Positions 13,321 through 24,673 of a DNA stretch of 64,000 nucleotides are shown one piece after another (the first letter of the stretch is position 1; every line of letters starts with the position of its first letter). The notes under the pieces are model-generated. The model was not told where the DNA came from and searched no databases. It saw only the letters and a list, made by a program, of their open reading frames with translations. The position numbers were made by a program, and so were the translations under genes. The stretch lies in the NCBI GenBank assembly GCA_023313575.1, contig JAJTTP010000004.1, forward strand, positions 372,001 to 436,000, read 5' to 3'. The DNA is from Eutypella sp. D-1 (lineage: Eukaryota > Ascomycota > Sordariomycetes > Xylariales > Diatrypaceae).

Positions 13321-14474
13321 AAGTAGAGGGAGAGAAGACAGTTATATATAATAAGTAGAATATGTAAAGTAAAGACTGGAACTCAATAGGAAGCCAAAAA
13401 GGAAAAAAAAAAGTGTGGGAGTTATGGTAGAGTTATGGTAGAGTTATGGTATGATATGGAACGTACAATGAGATGAGAGGTTCAACATGTCTTCAATATT
13501 CGTGCTTGGCGAAGCATCGGACTCGTATTGAGAGATACCAGAGAGAGAGAGAGAGACAATAGGAACGTAGTTTAGACCATGAGGCTAGCTAGACTAGACC
13601 ATCTCGATGGAAAGTTCGATCTCGGCTGGATACAGCTGGCTTGTGATCGAGACCGAGTGGTTTAGAGTATAATGAGAAGAAGAAGAAGAATGGAAGGAAG
13701 TTGAAGTTTGAAGCTATTCATGCACCACCTTGTAACTACTTAGCTACATAGCTGGAAAGCTCTACTCCGTAGGCAGAGAATATACATACATATGCACACC
13801 TCTACAGGGCCAATCACATGTCATCATTTGGCAAGCTGTCTCTCTTTTCTCTGTCTGCCAGTTCTGCCCGTGATACTTCGTACCTGTTCTAACTGTTAAG
13901 AGTTTAGTGCCGGCTCAACTGGATTTGGAAAGCTACCTACTTGCCGCTATGCCGTATACGGTCTATTTGCCATACAGAAATCCAACCTCACTCATACGTA
14001 TCGATAGAACCTCTATAGCTAACTCCCATTTATGCCTTGCATAGTAGGCAGTATCACAATAGGGTAAAATACAATAGGTATGTGCAATTTATCCAAGACA
14101 AGCCAGAACAAACCTTAAATTATTTCAATAGTAGTAGAGGTACCCAAGTACCTACCTAGCTTCAGTCCCCCCTTGTGCCCCTCCCGTCTCCTCGGCCGGC
14201 CGGCGCGCCGGCGGCGGTAGCAGCAGCAGCGGCATAGTATAGTATAATCTAATCCAGATCCAAATCCAGCCCCAATCTACCTATCTAGTCCAACCACATA
14301 CGAGCTTCCTACGTCTCGAGCACCCAAGGCCTCTCCTCGCTTGAGCTCTCTCGCATCTAACGAACGAAAAATCACGGGCTTCGGGTGACACACACACACG
14401 GACGGACAACGGGGAGGGGTTGGATGGATGGATGGAATGGTAGGAAATGGTTAACTAGAATTGCGTAGGGTAGA

Positions 14475-14501
14475 TAAGGTAAGGTAAGGTAAGGTAAGGT
14501 A
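14475..14501. repeat. (TAAGG)5 pentamer array
   Basis: Five near-perfect copies of TAAGG in a spacer. Confidence 0.85.
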
Positions 14502-15510
14502 GATAAATTGGTATTTCAGTTCTCTATCATACGGGGCGTCATATACATTACAAAACAAAACAAAACAAATCAGAGCAAACGACATCCACAACTACAACAT
14601 CCACATCAACATCCACAACCACAAACTCAGGTATCAACCCTGCCGCTTCAGGACCGTAAAAAAAGTTTGATGAAAACTTGGTAGAAAAGAAAAGAAACAA
14701 TAAATGAGAGAGAAAATATGAAGAAAGAAGAAGAAGTAAAAAGAGCCCTTGGGGTATATATGTATGAATACTTTCCTCCACTCCCTTCCCTTCGAACTTC
14801 GTAGCAAGTAAGCGATTCGAACTTCTTCTTCCAACGTGAAAGAGAAAAGAAAGAAAAAAAACCGGCTCCCTATGATTGATTGGTAGCCTAGGAGGTAGGT
14901 AAGCCCCCACAACTCAGCCCCAGCTCCAGCCCCAGCTCAGCTCAGACGAAAAAAAGACTTCCTCACCTCGTAAGAGGTGGGGTCTATATCGTGAAACTCG
15001 GAGTAGATGTGATAAGGCATGCATATATATGCCTTTTGCCTTCTTCCTATGCCCTGAGATTCTCTTGCCCCGAGACACAGTCCATCGGTGTGTCGTGCGT
15101 GATCTTCGCCAAGGAGTAGATAAGTTATGGAAATGGGGCGCGATCAGTTCGCTGTCCAGCCCGTTCGCTTTTTCTTGTGTTTGTTCGCTACCAAAGCTTC
15201 GGTTCCAAGGCCGGGTCTGATCCCACGATCCACCAGGATTGGGGGGGGGGGGGTTTCGATCCCTCGTTGTTGTGAACTTTGTTCCCGCAAATGGCAAAAT
15301 GAAAAATCTTTCCTTGCCAACCTCGTTTTTTTCTGCGTCGCGCGGCCTTCTCTCTTCATGCCCCCTCTTCCCCGCCAACCTCCCTCAACCCCTAAAGCGT
15401 GTAAATGAACGGGTATACGGTCGAACCTTAAAACTCCAAATCCCTATTAAATATGTTTTTGTCGAGAAGAAGAAAAAAAGATAAAGATAAAAAGAGCATA
15501 ACAGCTATTA

Positions 15511-16825
15511 TTATGGGTAGCCCGCGGGGCCCGCAGTGGCCACGGGCCAATCGTCTTCCGTGATGCTGGACCAGAAGATCCAGATCACGACCACGGAAAG
15601 CAGGGTGAAGAGGGTCTCGAACATGGACCCGTCGATCTTGCCCGAGGTGCCGTCGCAGATGTACTTGCTGATGACGTAGTTGAAAATCTGGCCGATCGCG
15701 AACAGGAGGCCCGCGCCGACGAGATAGAGCATGGGGCGTACTTCGCCCAGGATGCGGATGACGAGTATCGCCTCGAGGACGAAGAAGGCGACGAGGAAAA
15801 TGAGGGGCGCTAGTTGATAGAGAACGTAGATGGCGATGTTGCGATATGGGGGGTTGAAGCTCGAGTCCCAGTATCCGGTCCAGTCGTATCCCGTATCAAG
15901 TACGATGTAGCCGGTGCCGACGAGAAGCATGGCGCCGGATATAAGCATTAGGCCTATGGATAATGGCGTCCCATCGTCGATGATCTGATACCCCACAATT
16001 CCATTAAGCATTAGTATCCATGTGGTCGCGGTGATCATGCCGATATGTATTCCAGTGAAGGCCTGTGAAAGGTTAGTCTCCTTCATATCCCTTCCTAAGA
16101 TCGGATCTCATCCCCACGACGTACAATCCGAACGGTTTTGTTCAAGGGGAATTCCCCGACCGTGAATATCTCGCAGATGGATACTATGATGTAGCCGAGG
16201 AGGAACAATTGCATTTCCCTGTGACTGTCAGCCGAGGCGCTTCTTTACCGAGAACATAAAGAGCGAAGTGAACTTAACGTACCTGCGGCCGACCGCAGCC
16301 TTCTTTCGCTCTGAACGAAACAAAAGAAAAGCCGTCACGGCGATAGAAATGCCACAAAGTAGTATGGATCCTGTGTTAAAAGGTTAATTCGACTATTCCA
16401 TCCCAAGTCTAGCATTGCACAAGGCATCTACGAAGAGACTGGACGAACCTAGATTTCCCAAGTGCCTATCACCGCTGAGCGAGATACCTCGGAGCTGGCA
16501 ACCTCCCCAGCCTCCATCTTGATTACCATTTCTTGAAAGAACCTGGACGACATCATTAGTGGCCGTAACATGGACATATATCGCGACCGTATATCGTAAG
16601 GCGGCCCTCGCGAGTAGTGTTCACGTACATTGCATACTGGTAACGTCGAGTCTCGGCAAAAGTCCTGCGATAGGAAGATGAGTTGTTAGCCCTTGCCACC
16701 CATTCTTAAGCGTAAGTACCCCTCGGTGGGAGAACGAATTGACATCGATCGGTAGCAGATTGATTGATCAATCAGGTAGTATATATAGTATTTACCTCGA
16801 AGTTACCGAAATCGGTCGACCCCAT
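15511..16825 (-). CDS. CHS7-like chitin synthase export chaperone family protein
   Basis: Multi-pass membrane protein of the CHS7/Chs3p-domain family; the founder is an ER chaperone for export of class IV chitin synthase. Seen: six exons at 16796-16825, 16629-16664, 16449-16542, 16283-16370, 16125-16218 and 15511-16062. They join in frame to 297 residues. The start reads MGSTDFGNFEDFCRDSTLPV, followed by CNVLSRNG, matching the F-x-F-C-x(4)-LPxC start of the family. Then come GGCQLRGISLSGDRHLGNLG, seven hydrophobic segments (SILLCGISIAVTAFLLF; MQLFLLGYIIVSICEI; FTGIHIGMITATTWILMLNG and so on), the IIDDGTPLS motif and SSITEDDWP near the end. Branch points CACTAAT and GCTAAC support introns 2 and 1. 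It seems a paralogous clade rather than the canonical CHS7, because the C-terminus and loops differ. Function by homology only. Confidence 0.85.
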
Positions 16826-19694
16826 CTGATTATTATGTTGTGTTTCCCCGCGGCAAGGCGCCGATTATGTGATGACGAAATCAAATTAGAAGCCGATAGA
16901 CAAACGAAAGTGTCGAAGTGGGTGTGAGTTCGGATTCGAGGTTCGAGTTCGAGTCCGAGCGTGGGCGTGAGCGTGGGCGCGACGAGGGGACTGAGTTGTC
17001 TGTGCTATGCTTGTCGCGATGGGCCACTCGTTGCGATTCTGTACCATGAAAGTAGATAAAAAAATTGTCACGATGGCCAGTTAAGTCGGATCGAATTCAA
17101 TTCACAGTCATGGCGGGAGAACTTGAAGTTCGCTGGTAAGTAGTAGTAGTCGGTAGTCGGTAGTCGGGAGTCGACAGACGATTGGACCTCGCAATTCTGC
17201 CTGCCTGGAATGTGAATGAGCCGGCGGCGGACGGGGTGGGATGTCAGTCTGGGATGGCTGGATGGCTGGCTTGTCTAACCAGCTGGCTGTCTGTCAAAAG
17301 TTGATGACTTGTCGAGTGGCTTGGCAGCGGCTTGGGAGCTTTCAAAAAGACGAACAAGCAGGTTGACAGGCCAAGTGACGGGCAAGACAGGCAAGCTTAG
17401 ACGGGTGAGGACTGACTGCAAGCGGGCTTGACTCGTGGCACGGCTCGTGTGGATTGGTAGGTTGGTAGGTGGTTGTAAGTTTTGACGAATTGGATAGCTT
17501 GAATTATTCGATTCCAACATCAAACCACCTGGACACCCTTCTGATAGATTGTGTGTTGTATGTCGGTTCCAAGGTTACTTCGTAGATAGATCGACGACCA
17601 GAAGAAAAAGTCTCTCGCTTGATCAATTAATTATCCCAGGGCCTTTTCCCGTCTATTTCCTCCTTATTTCTTTTTTTTTTCCTCTTTCTTTTCTTTTCCC
17701 CCCACCTCTTACTATTGACCACCTTTCCCTCTCTATGTAGTAAATCGTCGGCTAGTAGATTGATGTACTTAATTATTATTATTGTCTTGCCCAAGTGGGT
17801 TTTGCCCCGTACATACAGGGCAAGGCGGGCGTGGACTTGGTTGACTTTGGGTTGAACTTCGGGGACACGGGAAGTAAAGGGAGTAAAGTAAGTAAGTATA
17901 GTCGAAGCCGTCAAGCCGTGTGTGTGTGTCTCCTCCTCCCTTCAGTCGGAATGTTAATGTCTTAACCTCTTGAAAACCACCAACCGTATGCGTCGTGTGA
18001 ATTGCCCTGTGAATTGCTTCCAGAGTGCGGGCGTATACGCGAGTACGTGAGTACGTATGTGCGAGTGAGAGAGTGGGTTTGAGATGAAATAATTAATGTG
18101 ATCGCTAACTTGATTTCGTTCCTTAGTGTTAGAGGTAGGTAGGTAAAGTACGGGAATCGGATATTCCACCCAGGCAAATCAGGATCAGGTAATTCGGAGA
18201 AAACAGGGAAGAAGAAAAAAAAGAGGCACGGTCTGGTAGAATGGGGAACTGGGGGGAGAGAGGGAACCACACTTTCCCAGTGAGCACACGCCGCAGACTG
18301 ACCAAGTTTTCTTTTCCTTCCAAGGTTGATTGGGAGAGTTGAAGATCGATCGAACCAGGGTCTGGGTATGGGATGGGTTTGTGGGTATATGTTAGTTGTT
18401 ACGGGGGCGGTTTTCTGATCCGTGGATATTTGCCAACTACTACATAACTAACCGGGGCAGCTAACTACTACTTTTCTGGGCTGTCCAGGCTGTCTAGGCT
18501 GTCTGGACTTGTCTTTCCCCCTGGCAGGCAGGCAATCTTCTAATATTAACATCTCGAGCAGCCAACCAATCCCGTCCCCCCATTTGACTCCTCTAGACCC
18601 ATGCTACCATCCTCTACTGCGACAAGCAGGGAAGAGCATGGGAGGAAGGGTGGGGCTCCTTGTGACTGGTGTGCTATTTACAGCTTAGTTCTGGAGAGCA
18701 TTAGTTCCTGATTGGCGGGATTCATGTCTTAGTAATTATGGGACGAGTCCTGTTCCTGAACCTCCAGGGCCTCCCTCCAGCTCACCACATAGTAGGTATG
18801 CATGTAGGTAGGTAGTAGGTACCAGGACAAGGACCTTACCGTCTCCGGGCCGTGGATTATATACAATTGGATGTATGCGATTTCGAAGTTGCTCCCTCTC
18901 TTCATTTTTCGAGGCTATTCACAGAAGTGCCTGCCTGCCTGCCACCCAGTGCTATTTTCAACACATGTATGTACGACAAGACCGCGGGCCGACGACAGGG
19001 GGGGCGAAAGCCTTTCGGGGTCACGGGTCACGTCTTCGTCTCGTATAATCCAGTATACGAAGTACATACGTAGAGCAAACACACACATACAGTAGCGAGA
19101 CTATTAGTCCCGTGTCTGCCCCAGGTATCTATGTAATCAGCTAAACCTCCCATGGATGACGGGAACTTACGATGGGGGGGAAGAAGAAAAACCGTCTTCG
19201 GGAATGGGGAGGCTGGAATTTTGGGTTTTTCTTCGGCTCGGCTCTCTCTCTCTCTTCCAAGCTTGGATCGGATCGCGGCGCAAGGACCGCTAAATAAACT
19301 GACTGATCAACACTGGGAACTATTCTACATAGGTATGTACCGCGATCGTGGCCACCAAAAATCCACACAAACACCACACCATTAAAAAGAGAAAAAAAAA
19401 ACCGCCGACCCGCTCGCCGCCCGCAGCCCGCACTTCAGCGATCTCGACACAAGCCCGGCAGGCAGGCGGTGGGTCGGTATACATATATAGCCTTGATAGT
19501 CGCACGGCGAATTTGTGCCGAGGGGCTGCTGCTCCTGCTGCGGTGTTGCTTGGGGGCCGGGTTTTGTCGATCCTTAAAAGATGTGATAGTTCGGTAGTTA
19601 TATGCTATAGAATATGGTGATCAAGCTTACCCACTCATTCGAGCCTCCCATCTGCCTACATAAACATGACTGACTATCAGGCCATCATCTCGCG

Positions 19695-19733
<39 letters not shown>
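19695..19733. repeat. (AC)n(AT)n dinucleotide tract
   Basis: A compound AC then AT run of about 38 bp in the gene desert. Confidence 0.9.
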
Positions 19734-19735
<2 letters not shown>

Positions 19736-19991
19736 ATAAAACCTCGCCGCCGCCCCCCCCCCCTTTGATGTCGCCGTCCCGGGGCAGGGCTACAGTGACA
19801 TTCGGCAGCATTCGCAAATTGCACATGCAGGTTTTTGGGAAGGGTTGCGGGCACGCCAAGGGGGCCAGTACGACCTCAAGTAAATAGACAGACACCCCGC
19901 GTTCAAACCTGAAGATGCGCTTCTTGTCTTGACCGCGCGACGGTACGCTGATTGGTGAAGGACGCGCTGGGGGCTGGTTGCAGTAAGTTAC

Positions 19992-20017
19992 GTAGGTAGG
20001 TAGGTAGGTAGGTAGGT
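19992..20017. repeat. (GTAG)n tetranucleotide tract
   Basis: About six copies of GTAG, one of the clearest instances of the tetranucleotide theme scattered through the spacers of this window. Confidence 0.9.
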
Positions 20018-21988
20018 TAAAAGGCTGCTCTGGAATATAGCGCGTGGAATCTGGACTGGTCGTGGTCAGTCCGTCAGTCAATCTCTGTCTCTGGTTCTGT
20101 TTCTGTAATCGCAGCCAATCTCTGCTCTGCCATAGACTTCTTCCCATTTCCCCCATTTCTTTCTTTCCATAGGCGCTGGCGAACTAACCCTCGTTTTCGG
20201 ACCGTCTCGGCGCTTGTCCCTCGAATCAATTCTAAACTACTCCAGGTCCTCGGAGCATAATAGTAGTGGTCGCGGGGTCGGCCGGAGGGAAGGGCAGGCC
20301 ACTCACTTCACTACATAAGCGAAATCAAAGGCTTTGAACGGATTTCAATCCATCAATAGATAGATAAGAGAGGACCCGACCAGGGGTGAAATATATCCTC
20401 CTACATCAGTAATTAAACCCACAGCTCCATCGATCGCCTCCCGCCCTATATCAGTATCCTATTCCACCTGTATGTACTTAGACTAGGCATGTACAATACG
20501 CGGCTTCTCGTCCGACGACGGCGCGGCGCAACGCAACACCGCTTTACCTTCCTAGCCTTCGCGTGTAGGGTGGGAGTTCACAGCTTTGCTTCTTCCATGC
20601 ATTTTTGGGGTTCCCCCCCACTAGAAGCGCGACCTCTTGGTGTGAACATCGATCTACCTAGATATAGCATAATACCTACATACATAAACATGCACGTAAC
20701 GTAAGGGGGCACGCATTAATTCCAATCCGTATCTTTGTATTCCCTCGATATAGTCAATAGAGCCAGCTCGGCGACTTTGGAAGCAACGGGCAAAAGTAGG
20801 TAGGATAAGCCCTCTCAATATCGTCTGGTCTCCCACACAAACGCTAGATAGGTAGCCCCCGACCTCAGCGGCTGCAGCCGCCCAATGCCTTGCCCATCAG
20901 CGCGTCAGGGGGGGGGGGGGCAGACTTGTTTCAGCCACAGTGTAGAGACTATTCGAGTCTGTAACCAGATAACCACGTAAGGCAAGTGTAGTAGGGTAAT
21001 TTTTAGGTTAGCGTCCTTGGTTGTCTGGGCTATCGCTTGAACCTGCTGCGATGCCGAGACCTCCGATCTGCTGCTGCTGCGTCGTCGTCATATGGGTTGG
21101 GTTGGTAAGGCCAAGCAAGCAGCCAGCATAAAGTAGGCGTAAGAAGTAATACCGGCCCGGGCCATGGACTACCCGGTATGCAAGTAGAGGAGAAACTTAT
21201 GCATGCCTATGTAGGTAATTCTGCACTCTCTGCCTTACTTTAGTATATAGTTAAGGGCTGAGCGGGTTGTGAAGTAAACCCGCCTCCGATTAGATTAGAT
21301 TAGATAGGGCGAGCTTGCGTGGCCGGCCGTGATGATGATGCGGTGCAATTAGAATTGTCCACTGCCGCGCCATGTGGCATATTCCGCAGTTTTGACGGAA
21401 TAAGCCATCAACGGCGGGAGCCAACCATGCCTAGGTACGCATACTTTAGTATCGCCGCCGTGGAGGTGGGATGGTTCTCACGATATCGATAGCGAAGGAC
21501 CCTGACATACGTTGTAGAATAACGGGGTATGTGCGAAGGAAATGGCTCCGGTGCGGTGCCCGTCATGTTTCGTGACGACCTTACTTTAGTTATTAGCAAC
21601 CCGGCCAGGGCACTCACCGTGGGTGAAGCGCAGGCAACAGCGGAGAGGGGGAGAGGGGGGGGGGGCTGAGCCGTGACCTCGTCTCATTACCCCGTGCTCA
21701 TCCTCCGCATCCCGAACTTCATAGGTGGTTCGATGTACCACATAGACCCCAATTGCTCTGGGAGCTCCCGGGACCGTGGGTTCGTGTCGAAATAGGGCAT
21801 GCGGGAGCGCTATGTGTGTGCATATGCATCTGTTCGATAACCTTCCCAGGTGGTCGGGGCGCCGCCGCACGTGAGGCCCATTGGCCCTTGTTTAGCGGGA
21901 GTGGCTTTGCGAGGCTGATCGGGCCAGCAGACACATTCCTTGGGTCTAGGGGGGTGTATAGGAAAGGAAAGTGGGAAGGAGAGCCTGG

Positions 21989-22023
<35 letters not shown>

Positions 22024-24673
22024 ATGTGCAAGGCTGAGGGCTGAGTCGTCACACGGACCTACTCTCTCCCCGACGAATGGCTCACGGGATCACCTCTCCC
22101 GGGTGTATAACCCGCAGTTCTCCTGGGTGCGTGGTGGCCTGCTCAACCCCCGATTAAAGGATCATTCTGTAAAAGTTACAGTCCGCCCCGTACATAACAG
22201 CTACATACATACAAAGATTAATCGAAAAGCGGTGATCCGACACAGAGGAAACGCGGGGAATCCTAACTATCTCGTGATTGACCTACCTTCCCCATCGCGA
22301 TGCCCACCGTACCATCGCCTCTCAAACTCCCCCCACAGACAGAGAGGGTCATTGCGGGGAACCCTCCATAATGCGCTACTGCGACCCTACGACCACGCTA
22401 CAGATAGAAAAGGTTCGGTTGACCGCCTACATAGGGCCGGGGCTTCCTCATGCCTGCCTAATGATGTTATCGTGGGTTTCCCTTCCCCTCGTCACCTCAC
22501 CTTACAAAAAAGAGAGACGAAGGCCTAGGGGGCTGGCAGCAAAGAACGTCGACGGGGTTGCAGAACTGGACTTATTTCGTTGTACGTGGTTGAAACTCGT
22601 GCTCTAAATGGACTCGGGTTCAAAGTAATCATGTGTAGAGACGAACAAGCACGTACGTGGATTCGTATGTATTAACCCGAGAAAAAAAAGATGGTGATGG
22701 GATCTGCGAGGATTGCCCGGGTCAAGTGACTGCTGCTCCCTCCCAGACGGGACGACTTAGATGGTCTAGCGACCCCGACCCCGTCTGGAGTCGCGTGCCA
22801 AGCCGAGCCATTTAAGCTCTTGGCAACGTATCTCATAGAGCCTTTATTTACCGAGGCCGAATTGTTAGAAAGGGATTCAAGTTCCGTTTTGAAAACGGTT
22901 TCCAGGGCGGGGGCGTTCACTTGGTAAAGTGGTGAAAGAGTTTCTGTAATAACAAGAGGGTCTTTCAAACAACTATTTCGACCACAGGAACCCGAACCCT
23001 TCTATAGTATCGATATACCTAATAAAACCTGCACATGATGATGACATTTGGGGAACCGTCGGGTCGAAAAAGAACCAAAACGAAACCCAGTGTTCTGCCT
23101 AGATGCATTTCACAGCTTTGCCATACTATATCAATCATATGTAACCCTCTAAGCCCTTCAACCACCCCCCCCCCCTTCCCTGCCTGCCTCCGCCCCTTGG
23201 GATGCAATATGACGCCACAGTGTGGGGGTCCCTTCGACTAAAAAGATCTTGATCGCCCCTGTGAGATACATAGTAGTAACACACATATGTATAATATGTA
23301 TCAGGGTTGTTCGATTGTTTGATTCGATCTGGTTCGAACCCTCCGGACCCTTGGATTACTGCATGGAGAGAGAATTAAAATGGCGGCAAGCTCTCTGGCT
23401 GGCTGGCAGGCAGGGTAGAGTAGTTCTTCTTAGTAGCTCAGATGAGCCCCTAATCCGGGGGGCAGCTCAGCTTTACATCTTCAACCTGCCCACCCTCAAT
23501 AAAGCACGTGAATGCATGAGTACATACTTAGATACACACATACACACGTATGATGACTTAGACTCGGTGTACCTGTGGGATGGATAAGTTTTTTCTTTTT
23601 GGTTGGTTTTCGGCTGGACGCCTAGCCGGATGGAACCTGCATAACTGCTTTGACAGTTTTATTCAGGCAGGCTACCTGTCATAATTTAGATGGTGATTCT
23701 GCTCTGCGTAGGGGAAGCCGGCGAAGTTGGTGTGGCCTTGCTGGATTTTATCAAGAATCTCACATGAGCCAATACATTTGATCAAGGCGTTAAACAGTTG
23801 TGGCGGCAAATGGGCCATTAACGCATACCACCTGTATCGAAAGAGAGAGGGTGTGCTGGTTGGTACCGTCTCCCACGCAGCTATAATAACTAACTGGTGT
23901 TGTTCGTTTACTGCCTCGTCAAGACCTGTAGGTAAAATTCATTTCGTCCGTGTATGGAATAACAACTCAGGTAAGGAACTATAATAAAATGAATGTCGAA
24001 GTCAAGCCAAGTCGATTACGACGTCATCTCCTCGCTGTATAAGTATGTAGGTAACGGGTTTGCTACTAGAGCTCTAGAGTAAGGTGGTAATTCATACCGA
24101 GAATACGCCATGATCCAGCCGGGTTGGACGTCGTCGTTTAGGTAGTTCCAGTTAGTCCTGGCACTGAAGACATCCGGTACGTGCCAGTGGACCGTAACAC
24201 CTGTGATACGTACTTGTTATGTGGATGTGTACAGTTTCCTCTGAACCGTTCCAATGAGGTCGTTTTAGGATCCGCGCCGGGGTATACATAACTAATCCGT
24301 ATTGGTATTGCCATACCTAGGTACTTACGCATGTACATGTACGTAGGTAGTCCTAACGGACCTTGACGGCGCCCGAACCAGCGAATTCCAGGTTATCACT
24401 GTGTCCACATGAGAAAAAAAAATTGAGAGAGGATGCGTGCAGATGATAAACCAGTACCCGGGAAAATAGAACGTTCGTTGGTCCAAATTGTCACATTTTG
24501 CTGCGCTTACGGAGGCATCGGCTATGATGGTAGCCCACCCTCTTTTATGTACTCATGTCCAGGTGGAACATCCAGATGACATTGCCCATGTGGAAATCCC
24601 CCCGACTGAGCTTAGTATCGAGGTACTTTGAGGTACCCGTACACCCGTACCCAACTCTGACCGTCTCGACCGT

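Larger units (their letters stand above)
12961..15510. other. Intergenic, repeat-rich, no gene recognised
   Basis: 2.5 kb with an octamer array (13250-13320), a TAAGG array (14475-14501), a 13-G run (15241-15253), and AG-rich stretches. The frames seen near 14550-15400 are low complexity (Phe/Leu or Lys/Arg rich) without motifs. Confidence 0.6.
16826..24673. other. 7.8-kb gene desert with microsatellites
   Basis: No frame on either strand shows recognisable domains. The longest (near 21971-22528, 22278-22607 and 22672-22968) have no motifs. The region is dense in AC/AT, GTAG, TG and G-run repeats and in TACCTA/TAGGTA tetranucleotides. It is not AT-rich and shows no intact transposon, long terminal repeat or inverted repeat that I can see. 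It could hold untranslated RNA or upstream regulatory DNA for the flanking genes. Confidence 0.55.

Noticed and set aside
14548..15378. Minus-strand frames of 92-154 codons
   Set aside because: Phe/Leu/Ser or Arg/Lys low complexity from A- and AG-rich DNA, without motif or splice support.
21971..22528. 185-codon plus-strand frame
   Set aside because: It begins in a TA/TG microsatellite (Tyr-Ile and Cys-Val repeats) and continues without motifs. Chance open frame.
22672..22968. 98-codon minus-strand frame in the gene desert
   Set aside because: Considered as a transposase relic, but no DDE-type or other motif and no repeat borders were visible.
23300..23350. GGTTCGAACC stretch resembling a tRNA T-loop
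   Set aside because: The flanking bases do not pair as a T-arm, and no acceptor or anticodon stem can be built around it. The similar GTTCGAG stretch near 16935 fails in the same way.
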